Below are positions 57,665 through 64,000 of a stretch of 64,000 nucleotides of DNA, piece after piece (positions within the stretch are counted from its first letter, which is position 1; each line of letters starts with the position of its first letter). The notes beneath the pieces are model-generated. The model saw only the letters and a list, made by a program, of their open reading frames with translations, had not been told where the DNA came from and ran no database searches. Both the position numbers and the translations under genes were made by a program. The DNA is from JBBPZA01 sp963797015 (GTDB lineage Bacteria; Actinomycetota; Thermoleophilia; Solirubrobacterales; Solirubrobacteraceae), in contig CAWCNV010000011.1 of the NCBI GenBank assembly GCA_963797015.1, positions 62,001 through 126,000 of the forward strand, given 5' to 3'.

Positions 57665-58554
57665 GTGGCGCCGGCGGTCGTGTCGGCCTGGGTCGCCAGG
57701 TCGCGGTTCTCGGGCACGAACTTGCTTGCCGTGAACACCGCGCCCTGCGGGTCGGCGATCACGGTCATCCGGACCCACGGGGCGTCGAACGGCGGGACGA
57801 CCACGTTGCCGCCGAGCCTGGTCGCCGTCTCCGCGATGGCATCCGCGTCGTCGACTGCGAACGTCACGCCCCAGTGCGCGGGAACGTCCGCCGGCTGATC
57901 GTCCGCGATCGGGACGATCGACGCGACGACGTCCGCGAAGTCCTCCGTGACGCCCATCTCGGCGATCCCCTTGCGGAGGCCGGGGTTGTCGCGCTCGAGA
58001 TGGTCGCCGTAGCCGGGCAGCGTCCACGCCTGGAAACCGCCGTCCAGCTCGAGCGTCTGCCACCCGAACACCGCGCCGTAGAACGACTTCGCGCGCTCTG
58101 CGTCCCGGGTGTTGAGCACGTTGAAGTTCAGGCTGCCGTGCTCGTTGACGATCCGCGCGCCCTTGTGCTCCTTGGCCTGCCAGACGCAGAACACCGCTCC
58201 CTCGGGGTCGGCGAGCACCGCCATCCGGCCGGCGTCCATGACGTCGAACGGCTCCATCACGACGCTGCCGCCGGAGTCACGGACCCTGGCCGCGGTCTCG
58301 TCTGCGCTCTCGACCCAGACGTAGGTGTTCCACATCGCCGCGGGGGGCGCCCCCTCGGGTATCGATCCGACGGCCGCGACGTCGCCGCCCCTGATGCGGG
58401 CGATCAAGTACTTGCCCGCCGAGTCCGGCGGCATCACGTCCTCGAGCTCCCACCCGAAGAGCTCGCTGTAGAAGGCGGCCGCGGCCTCGGGGTCTGCCTG
58501 GCTCGTGTCCACCCAGCAGGGGACGCCGGGGATGTATCCGTCTCGCTCGGGCAA
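57661..58554 (-). CDS. Two-domain VOC (CFP30B-like) protein
   Basis: A 297-aa protein of two fused VOC modules: PCWVDTSQADPEAAAAFYSE (module 1) and LNFNVLNTRDAERAKSFYGA (module 2), each with FGWE/Q-type beta-alpha-beta pattern and closing DPEGAVFCVWQ / DPQGAVFTASKF. It resembles the mycobacterial 27-kDa antigen CFP30B; function there is undefined. TTG start at 58554. Divergent from the WYL regulator with an inverted repeat between. Confidence 0.88.
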   Translation of the reverse strand: MPERDGYIPGVPCWVDTSQADPEAAAAFYSELFGWELEDVMPPDSAGKYLIARIRGGDVAAVGSIPEGAPPAAMWNTYVWVESADETAARVRDSGGSVVMEPFDVMDAGRMAVLADPEGAVFCVWQAKEHKGARIVNEHGSLNFNVLNTRDAERAKSFYGAVFGWQTLELDGGFQAWTLPGYGDHLERDNPGLRKGIAEMGVTEDFADVVASIVPIADDQPADVPAHWGVTFAVDDADAIAETATRLGGNVVVPPFDAPWVRMTVIADPQGAVFTASKFVPENRDLATQADTTAGAT

Positions 58555-58605
58555 CGCTGCTCCCCTCGGGTCGTTGACTGATCGGTAGGCACCGTACCCG
58601 TGGTT

Positions 58606-58624
58606 TAGGTCAGGATCTGTCCTA
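58606..58624. promoter_or_regulatory. Inverted repeat, candidate operator
   Basis: TAGGTCAG-GAT-CTGTCCTA is an imperfect palindrome (7 of 8 pairs) in the 94-bp gap between the VOC gene and the WYL regulator. A TTGACT at 58574-58579 could be a -35 element for the regulator. Suits autoregulation and control of the VOC gene by the WYL protein; inferred from position. Confidence 0.5.
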
Positions 58625-58648
58625 GATCTCCCCGAACATGGAGAGCGC

Positions 58649-59605
58649 GTGACCGAGACCTCGAGCCGCCTGCTGGAGCTGCTGTCGCTGCTCCAGGCCC
58701 GCCGCGACTGGCGCGGGCCCGAGCTTGCCGAGCGGCTCGCGGTGTCGGGCCGGACGCTGCGCCGGGACGTCGAGCGGCTGCGCCGGCTCGGATACCCGGT
58801 GGAGTCCCTGACCGGCCCCGCGGGCGGCTACCAGCTGCGCGCGGGGACCGCGATGCCGCCGTTGCTGCTCGACGACGAAGAGGCGGTGGCGATCGCGGTC
58901 GGCCTTCGCACCGCCGCCCGTGCCGCGGTGACGGGGATAGAGGAGACAGCCCTGCGCGCGCTCGTCAAGCTCGAGCAGGTCCTGCCGGCGCACCTGCGGC
59001 GGCGCGTCGGCGCCGTTGGAGCGGCGACGATCGCGCCTCCACCCGGCGGGCCGACCGTCGACCCCCAGGACCTGACCGTGGTCGCCGCCGCCTGCCGCGA
59101 CTCGGAGTGCCTGCGTTTCGCCTACCGCAGCCGCGATGCCACCGACAGCCGCCGTGAGGTCGAGCCACACGCGCTCGTCAACCGCGGGAGCCGCTGGTAC
59201 CTCGTCGCGTGGGACCGCCGCCGCGAGGACTGGCGCACCTTCCGCGTCGACAGGCTGGAGCGTCCGGCGGCGACCGGCGCTCGCTTCGCGCCTCGCAAGC
59301 TGCCGGCAAGGGACGCGGCCGCATACGTCCGGCAGAGCATTACGACGGCCCCGAACCGCTTCGAGGCGCGGGTCACGCTGCACGCCTCCGCGGACGAGCT
59401 CACCGCCAGCATCCCCGCCCATTGGGGGACGATCGAGCCGATCGACGCGCATTGCTGCGAGTACCGCACCGGCGACGACGACCTCAGGTGGCTCGCAGTG
59501 CGCATGACGATGCTGGGCGTCGATTTCGAGGTGCACGAGCCGCCCGAGCTGGTAGAGCATCTGCGAGCCCTGGCCGAGCGCCTCGACCGCGCCGCGCGAC
59601 CTTAG
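58649..59605 (+). CDS. WYL-domain transcriptional regulator (YafY-like)
   Basis: A 318-aa regulator: N-terminal HTH (ELAERLAVSGRTLRRDVERL), a DEOR-like linker, then a WYL domain (EPHALVNRGSRWYLVAWDRR, DWRTFRVDRL) and a C-terminal WCX segment. WYL proteins often respond to nucleic acids or small ligands. GTG 58649 has GGAGAG about 5 nt upstream. Regulators of this type frequently sit beside VOC/glyoxalase genes, as here. Confidence 0.92.
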   Translation: MTETSSRLLELLSLLQARRDWRGPELAERLAVSGRTLRRDVERLRRLGYPVESLTGPAGGYQLRAGTAMPPLLLDDEEAVAIAVGLRTAARAAVTGIEETALRALVKLEQVLPAHLRRRVGAVGAATIAPPPGGPTVDPQDLTVVAAACRDSECLRFAYRSRDATDSRREVEPHALVNRGSRWYLVAWDRRREDWRTFRVDRLERPAATGARFAPRKLPARDAAAYVRQSITTAPNRFEARVTLHASADELTASIPAHWGTIEPIDAHCCEYRTGDDDLRWLAVRMTMLGVDFEVHEPPELVEHLRALAERLDRAARP

Positions 59606-60039
59606 GCGCCGCCGTCGCCCATCAGCTGCTGCAGGATCGACGCCTGATCGAAGTAGACGCGCTCGCACACGATGTGGTCGCTGCCCGGTGGGAACTCGAA
59701 GATCGCGCAGCAGCGCACGCGGAAGCTGCGGCCCGTCGGCGCGATGCCGCGCAGCTCGCCGAGGTGCGTGCCGAGGAGGTCGAACTCGGCGATCACCGCG
59801 TCGTCGCCGACGTGCAGGGTGGTGTTCTCGTTGCGCTGGTCGGGGAACGCGTTGCGGGTGATCTCGTAGTAGGCGGCGACCTCCTCGGGCCCGTCGTAGA
59901 CGTCGCCGGTGGGGACGATCTCGTAGCGCGGATGGTCGAAGGTGGCCATGGTCACCTCGAACTCGTGCCGGTTCTCGGATTCCATGTGCTCGCGCACGAT
60001 CGCGAGGCGTCGTTCGCGCAGGTCGGCCTTGTCGGCCAT
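59602..60039 (-). CDS. SnoaL-like (ester cyclase-like) protein
   Basis: A 145-aa protein: RLAIVREHMESENRHEFEVT, HPRYEIVPTGDVYDGPEEVA, DDAVIAEFDLLGTHLGELRG and RVRCCAIFEFPPGSDHIVCE. NTF2-like fold with no assigned substrate. Its ATG (60039-60037) shares its A with the TGA of the LLM gene upstream (TGATG), so the two are translationally coupled. Confidence 0.83.
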   Translation of the reverse strand: MADKADLRERRLAIVREHMESENRHEFEVTMATFDHPRYEIVPTGDVYDGPEEVAAYYEITRNAFPDQRNENTTLHVGDDAVIAEFDLLGTHLGELRGIAPTGRSFRVRCCAIFEFPPGSDHIVCERVYFDQASILQQLMGDGGA

Positions 60040-61010
60040 CAGCCCGGCGCGGCGGCGCGCAGCGTCGCCTCGAAGTCGGTTCTCGCGATCGGCCCGACGC
60101 AGGGCGACGTGGCGCCCGCGGCGCGGTAGCGCTCGACGCCCTCGCGCACCGCCTTCTCGTCGCCGACCGCGGTCAGCGAGCGCAGGAAGCGATCCGAGAT
60201 CGCCGCCTGCATCGCGTCGGCGTCGCCTCTGCCGGCGGCCTGGTCGAAGGCGGCGATGTCCTCCTCGAAGCCCGAGCGCTCGAGCATCGCCCGGTAGAAG
60301 GGCAGGCTGAAGTAGGTCAGTAGCTCCCGGCGCATCGCGCCGTAGGCGGAGTCGACCTCGTCGGTGGCCGCCGAAGGCACCGCGGCGACGACGTCGAAGC
60401 CGTCGAGCGGCCGCTGCGCCCGCTCGCGGCCGCGCGTCAGCTCGGGGACGACGACGCGCTCGATGTACTCGGGATTGCACAGCCACAGCACGGCGCCGTC
60501 GGCGATCTCGCCCGCGGCGCGCAGCATCGCCGGCGAGAGCGCGGCGACGTAGACCGGGAGCTCGGGGCGCGGGTCGAGCCCGGCGAGGCGGAAGCCGGTG
60601 CGCCACTTCTCACCGGGCGGCGGGTCCTCGCCGAGCAGGATCGCGCGGACGATCGCGACGTACTCGCGCATCTCGCGGACCGGCTTGTCGATCGTCTGGC
60701 CGTACCAGCCCTCGACCACCGGGCGGTGCGAGACGCCGATCCCGAGGTTGAGCCGGCCGCCGCTGAGCTCGTCGAGAGTCGCCGCCGTCTGCGCCATGTT
60801 CGCGGGCGTTCGCGTGTAGATCGGCGTGACGCCAGTCCCCAGGCGCATGCGCTGCGTCGCCAGCGCGTACGCGGTCAGGACGATGAACGGCTCGCGCCCG
60901 GCGATGTGGGTCACGTACGCCGCCTCGTAACCGAGCTCCTCGGCGAGCTTCACGCGCCCGACGGCGTCGTCGAGCGAGCGGCCCACCGAGACGAAGCAGC
61001 CAACCGCCAT
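60039..61010 (-). CDS. LLM-class F420-dependent oxidoreductase
   Basis: A 323-aa luciferase-like monooxygenase-fold enzyme: KLAEELGYEAAYVTHIAGRE, TQRMRLGTGVTPIYTRTPAN, LGIGVSHRPVVEGWYG and ELPVYVAALSPAMLRAAGEI. In actinomycetes this class uses coenzyme F420. The substrate is unknown; the coupled SnoaL-like gene suggests a joint catabolic or tailoring step. ATG 61010 region; start choice follows the family N-terminus (VGCFVSVGRSLDDAV). Confidence 0.92.
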   Translation of the reverse strand: MAVGCFVSVGRSLDDAVGRVKLAEELGYEAAYVTHIAGREPFIVLTAYALATQRMRLGTGVTPIYTRTPANMAQTAATLDELSGGRLNLGIGVSHRPVVEGWYGQTIDKPVREMREYVAIVRAILLGEDPPPGEKWRTGFRLAGLDPRPELPVYVAALSPAMLRAAGEIADGAVLWLCNPEYIERVVVPELTRGRERAQRPLDGFDVVAAVPSAATDEVDSAYGAMRRELLTYFSLPFYRAMLERSGFEEDIAAFDQAAGRGDADAMQAAISDRFLRSLTAVGDEKAVREGVERYRAAGATSPCVGPIARTDFEATLRAAAPG

Positions 61011-61070
61011 GGCGGCGAAGCCTAGTGGTCGGTTTCGCGCTGGGTGATCGAGGTCATGTCGAGCTCCTTC

Positions 61071-61868
61071 CTAGCCGGTTTCGCCCAGATACTCCGACTC
61101 GAGCACGAGGTCCTTGAGGAGCGACTGGTACTCGACGTGCGTATCGTGCTCGATCGTCCGCCAGGTCTTGCCTTCCGCGGCCTCGAGGAAGGCCCTGTAC
61201 TTCGGCGCACCAGGGAACTTGACGTTGTCTGCGACGACGATCGACCCGGGATGCAGCCAGCGTTGCTCCAGGATGCGCTCGAGGTCGGGGAGGTAGGCGT
61301 CCTTGTCGTGGTCGAGGAACGCGAAATCGACTGCCCCGTCGCCCAACCCGAATTTGTCCCGCAGGCGGTCGATGGTCGTCCCGCCGTCGCCCAGCGTCCC
61401 CACGATGACGGTGAGGCGGTCGCCGACGCCCGCGTGATCCCAGATCCGGCGCGCGATGTCGGCGTTCGCCGGGCTGAACTCGAGTGAGTAGAGACGGGCA
61501 TCCGGGGCCATGACGCGGGCCATCCGCAGCCCGCTGTAGCCGCAGTACGTCCCCAGCTCGAGCAGCCCCGACGGCGACGCGCGCCGGACCGCCCGGTCGA
61601 GGATCTCGCCCTTCTCGTCGCCGATGTTGATCATCGCGCTGCGGGTCATGCAGAAGTCGTCGATGACACGGATGGCGTCGTCGAGGTCGCCGGCGCGGGC
61701 AGTGGCGAGGACGTGGTCCGCGAGCGCCTCCTCGCGCCCGTCGCCGACCTGCCAGTTGCGCGCCAGGTTGCGCCTGCCGAGGAGCATGCGCAGGACCGAC
61801 CAGCGCAGCAGCGGAACTCGCCGCCCTCCTATCTCGAGGATCCGCGTCAAGTCGTGACCATCTATCAA
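61071..61868 (-). CDS. Catechol-type O-methyltransferase
   Basis: About 265 aa, class I methyltransferase of the COMT type: ALADHVLATARAGDLDDAIR, MINIGDEKGEILDRAV, motif I LLELGTYCGYSGLRMA, YSLEFSPANADIARRI, FAFLDHDKDAYLPDL and IVVADNVKFPGAPKY (the metal-binding Asp/Asn). It methylates catechol hydroxyls with SAM and Mg2+. The start is uncertain: TTG 61868 is used here; the frame is open further upstream. Divergent from the DUF899 gene. Confidence 0.85.
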   Translation of the reverse strand: MIDGHDLTRILEIGGRRVPLLRWSVLRMLLGRRNLARNWQVGDGREEALADHVLATARAGDLDDAIRVIDDFCMTRSAMINIGDEKGEILDRAVRRASPSGLLELGTYCGYSGLRMARVMAPDARLYSLEFSPANADIARRIWDHAGVGDRLTVIVGTLGDGGTTIDRLRDKFGLGDGAVDFAFLDHDKDAYLPDLERILEQRWLHPGSIVVADNVKFPGAPKYRAFLEAAEGKTWRTIEHDTHVEYQSLLKDLVLESEYLGETG

Positions 61869-61940
61869 ATATCCCTCGACACGGAGGTGAGAGGGCGGAG
61901 GGCGCGACGGATCGCGGTTTGCGGCGGGGCGGGCATAGAC

Positions 61941-62690
61941 TTGGCCTCGCTGCCGCCAGATCCCGACATCCGCTTCCCTGGCGAGTCCGGCGACTACCGC
62001 CGCGAGCGCAACCGCCTGCTCGAGGCCGAGGTCGAGCTTCGGCGATCGATCGAGCGGGTCGCCGCGCAACGGCGTGCGCTGCCGCCGGGTGGCGAGGTCC
62101 TGGAGGACTACGGCTTCGAGGAGGTCGCCGGCGGCGGCGGTGAGGTCCGGTTCTCGGAGCTGTTCGAGCCGGGCAAGGACACGCTCGTCGTCTACAGCTT
62201 CATGTTCCCGCGCTGGAAGGGGGACACCAGGCCGGGGCCGGCGGAGGGGGAGACGGCGCGCCTCCCGCGGGCCGAGACCCCGTGCCCGTCGTGCACGTCG
62301 ATCCTCGACTCGCTCGACGGCGCGGCTCGCCACCTGACCCAGCGCGTCAACCTCGCCGTGGTCGCGAAGACGGATCCCGAGCGGATCGGCACCTTCGCCG
62401 CCGAGCGCGGCTGGCGGCACCTGCGCCTGCTGTCCTCGCGCAACATCGCCTACAACCGCGACTACAACGCGGAGACGCCGGAGGGCGACCAGGTGCCGAT
62501 CCTCAACGTGTTCGTCCGCGACGGCGACCGGCTACGGCATTCGTGGGCCACCGAGCTCATGTTCGCGCCTCGCGAGGAGGGCGAGGATCCGCGCCACGTC
62601 GACGCGATCTGGCCGCTCTGGAACGTGCTCGACACGACCCCGCAGGGGCGGGGCGGCGGGTCTGACTTCCCCGGACTGCACTACGGGTAA
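61941..62690 (+). CDS. DUF899 thioredoxin-like family protein
   Basis: A 249-aa protein of the DUF899 family: RERNRLLEAEVELRRSIERV, VRFSELFEPGKDTLVVYSFM, CPSCTSILDSLDGAARHLTQ (CxxC-like C-P-S-C), SSRNIAYNRDYNAETPEGDQ and a final WNVLDTTPQGRG. The fold is thioredoxin-like; the CPSC pair may be redox-active. TTG 61941 gives the best start. Function undefined. Confidence 0.85.
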   Translation: MASLPPDPDIRFPGESGDYRRERNRLLEAEVELRRSIERVAAQRRALPPGGEVLEDYGFEEVAGGGGEVRFSELFEPGKDTLVVYSFMFPRWKGDTRPGPAEGETARLPRAETPCPSCTSILDSLDGAARHLTQRVNLAVVAKTDPERIGTFAAERGWRHLRLLSSRNIAYNRDYNAETPEGDQVPILNVFVRDGDRLRHSWATELMFAPREEGEDPRHVDAIWPLWNVLDTTPQGRGGGSDFPGLHYG

Positions 62691-62732
62691 CCGGCCGCGC
62701 CGCGCTAGAGCCGAGTCCCTCGCCCCGGCGCT

Positions 62733-63347
62733 CTAGCGCCGAGTCCCCCGCCCCGGGCGGTCGGCGCCGGGCGGCTGCTTGGGCAGCAGGCGGTGGCCGT
62801 CGACGACGGCGGTCGCAACGTCGACGAGCTTGCGGTTGGCGTCGCGTGAGTGGTCGCGCAGCATCTCGAAGGCGGTGACGGCGTCGACGGAGTGGCGTTC
62901 CATGAGGATGCCCTTGGCCCGTTCGGCGACGGCGCGCCGGCCGAACGCGCCCTCGAGGTCGTGGTATTCGGCGAAGCGGCGCAGCACGATGTCGATCGCG
63001 CTCTGCCAGTCCTCGCCCGGGGCGTCGGTGATGTAGGCGAAGACGCCGCGCTTGGAGGCTTCTCTCACGAACTCGGGGGCGGGGGCGTGGATCAGGACGA
63101 TGACCGGGCAGGCGGCCTCCTGGACGATCCTGTCGATGAGGTCGAGTGCATGCTCGGAGCTCTCGCCGAGACCGACGAGTGCGACGTCGGGTTGCTCTCG
63201 GGTCGTCACCGCGCCGACGTCCTCGACGTCGATCTCGCGTGCGATGACCTCGTGACCCAGTTCAGCGACGAGCGGCGCGACGAGCGCAAGGCGGTCCTTG
63301 CGCTCGTTTGCGATCAGCACGCGCAGATGGTCAGTGTCGAGGTACAC
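62733..63347 (-). CDS. ANTAR-domain response regulator
   Basis: A 204-aa protein with a receiver-like N-domain (VLIANERKDRLALVAPLVAE, DVALVGLGESSEHALDLIDR, where the usual phospho-Asp site reads L-V-G-L-G and may be non-phosphorylatable) and a C-terminal ANTAR RNA-binding domain (AVAERAKGILMERHSVDAVT, AFEMLRDHSRDANRKLVDVA). ANTAR proteins bind dual hexaloop hairpins and act as antiterminators. GTG start at 63347. A Pro/Arg-rich tail follows ANTAR. Confidence 0.9.
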   Translation of the reverse strand: MYLDTDHLRVLIANERKDRLALVAPLVAELGHEVIAREIDVEDVGAVTTREQPDVALVGLGESSEHALDLIDRIVQEAACPVIVLIHAPAPEFVREASKRGVFAYITDAPGEDWQSAIDIVLRRFAEYHDLEGAFGRRAVAERAKGILMERHSVDAVTAFEMLRDHSRDANRKLVDVATAVVDGHRLLPKQPPGADRPGRGTRR

Positions 63348-63460
63348 CAGCTGTGTCGCTCCTGCCCCTTGAGTTTAGGCCGTGCGCGCGAGGGCCGGCG
63401 GTGGCGCCGTCGCTCGACCGCCGGCGGTCGGGGCGTCGCTCGACCGCCGTGCGTCCCGCC

Positions 63461-63760
63461 CTACGGCGGTCCGGCGAGGATGGCAAGCAGGTCGCCCACT
63501 CGCTGGCCGCGGGCGAGCGGGTCGGGTAGCGGGAGGTGGGGCCGGATCGTGTAGTGGTTGCGGCGGCCGGCGCGCTTGCGGGAGACGTAGCCGGCGGCCG
63601 CGAGCTCCCCGACGATGCGGTGCGCCGCGCGTTCGGTGATCCCGATCGTCTCGCCGATCTCGCGCAGCCGGATGCCGGGGTCGTGGGCGATGCAGAGCAG
63701 CACCTTCGCGTGGTTGGTCAGAAACGACCAGGCGGGCGTAGCGTCCCCAGGCACCGACAT
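63461..63760 (-). CDS. Winged-helix (MarR/ArsR-like) transcriptional regulator
   Basis: A 99-aa single-domain regulator: WSFLTNHAKVLLCIAHDPGI, RLREIGETIGITERAAHRIV, GELAAAGYVSRKRAGRRNHY and a short tail. ATG 63760 (MSVPGDATPAW) is preferred to the in-frame ATG at 63784. Divergent from the zinc-ribbon gene, with 66 bp between; it may regulate that gene or itself. Confidence 0.85.
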   Translation of the reverse strand: MSVPGDATPAWSFLTNHAKVLLCIAHDPGIRLREIGETIGITERAAHRIVGELAAAGYVSRKRAGRRNHYTIRPHLPLPDPLARGQRVGDLLAILAGPP

Positions 63761-63826
63761 GAGATTACTATTTCTAGACTTCAAGTTCAGGTATCATGGA
63801 CGGGACACCAAGCGAAAGCGGGCTTC

Positions 63827-64000
63827 ATGCCCCACTTCAAGTGCGTTTCCTGCAGGACCCGTCTGTACAGCCGGACGAATCCCCCCGAACAGGTCGGCGA
63901 TCTGTGCCCGGATTGCGGATCGCTCCTGGAGCCGGCTGACAATCTGGCTGAGCTCGTCGGCTTCCGTTCGGTCACGGCACAAGCACGCCTCGACTCCGAG
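63827..64000 (+). CDS. Zinc-ribbon protein, 3' end outside window
   Basis: ATG 63827 opens a frame to the window edge (58 codons, no stop): PHFKCVSCRTRLYSRTNPPE, then DLCPDCGSLLEPADNLAELV. Two CxxC knuckles about 20 residues apart form a rubredoxin-like zinc ribbon. The C-terminus is missing, so length and any further domain are unknown. Confidence 0.7.
   Translation, partial: MPHFKCVSCRTRLYSRTNPPEQVGDLCPDCGSLLEPADNLAELVGFRSVTAQARLDSE

Overview
The window is high-GC (about 70 percent by eye), with frequent GTG/TTG starts, ANTAR, WYL and F420/LLM-type proteins, actinobacterial lipoprotein signals and a c-di-AMP riboswitch in front of an M23 peptidase. This points to a chromosomal segment of an actinomycete, most likely a soil Thermoleophilia/Solirubrobacterales-type organism; that placement is inference. 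No rRNA, CRISPR array, replication origin or intact insertion sequence was found.

Layout. 1-7.6 kb: a lipoprotein cut by the left edge, a molybdopterin oxidoreductase with a rhodanese, a frameshifted MFS exporter, and small domain proteins ending in a patatin-type lipase. 7.7-15.8 kb: a segmental duplication. Two copies of an M23/TIG cell-wall peptidase, each with its own c-di-AMP riboswitch, lie 6388 bp apart in the same orientation. Between them are a frameshifted lgt, a YibE/F membrane protein, a 3'-half fragment of tRNA-Ile and a polysaccharide deacetylase. 15.7-24.6 kb: housekeeping and accessory enzymes (GST, ferritin, two methyltransferases, MBL hydrolase, SCO1 plus TlpA pair, quinone-reductase-like MDR, M29 aminopeptidase) and tRNA-Ser(GGA).

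24.7-44.6 kb: a more fragmented region. It holds an MMPL transporter, a secreted beta-helix protein, the degraded C-terminus of a large serine recombinase, a scrap of type I R-M hsdM, and five copies of a dispersed repeat of about 45 bp. It also holds a coherent export module (histidine kinase and regulator divergent from a MacB-like permease, ATPase and lipoprotein), a blue-copper lipoprotein, an Asp-box secreted protein, a GltB-like oxidoreductase and a cyclase fused to an inactive hydrolase fold.

45.2-53 kb: the most unusual part. Four genes on the minus strand (YD/YERxH repeat protein, treble-clef zinc protein, 62-aa protein, LPG-synthase-like membrane protein) are joined by three 4-nt stop/start overlaps. 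They are preceded by a leader of about 75 nt that recurs, as a tandem pair, in front of a second YD/YERxH paralogue 5 kb away. The halves of its closing stem differ in sequence but still pair, which suggests an undescribed structured RNA or riboswitch-like element. Transaldolase, a cation/proton antiporter and two small charged proteins lie between.

53.2-64 kb: a large secreted GH94-like protein, an AHL-lactonase-type hydrolase divergent from an AraC/DJ-1 regulator, a two-domain VOC protein divergent from a WYL regulator, an LLM oxidoreductase/SnoaL pair, an O-methyltransferase, a DUF899 protein, an ANTAR regulator, a winged-helix regulator and a zinc-ribbon protein cut by the right edge.

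Three genes (MFS, lgt, cupin) carry apparent single-base insertions that are restored by deleting one base. This could be real decay or sequence error.
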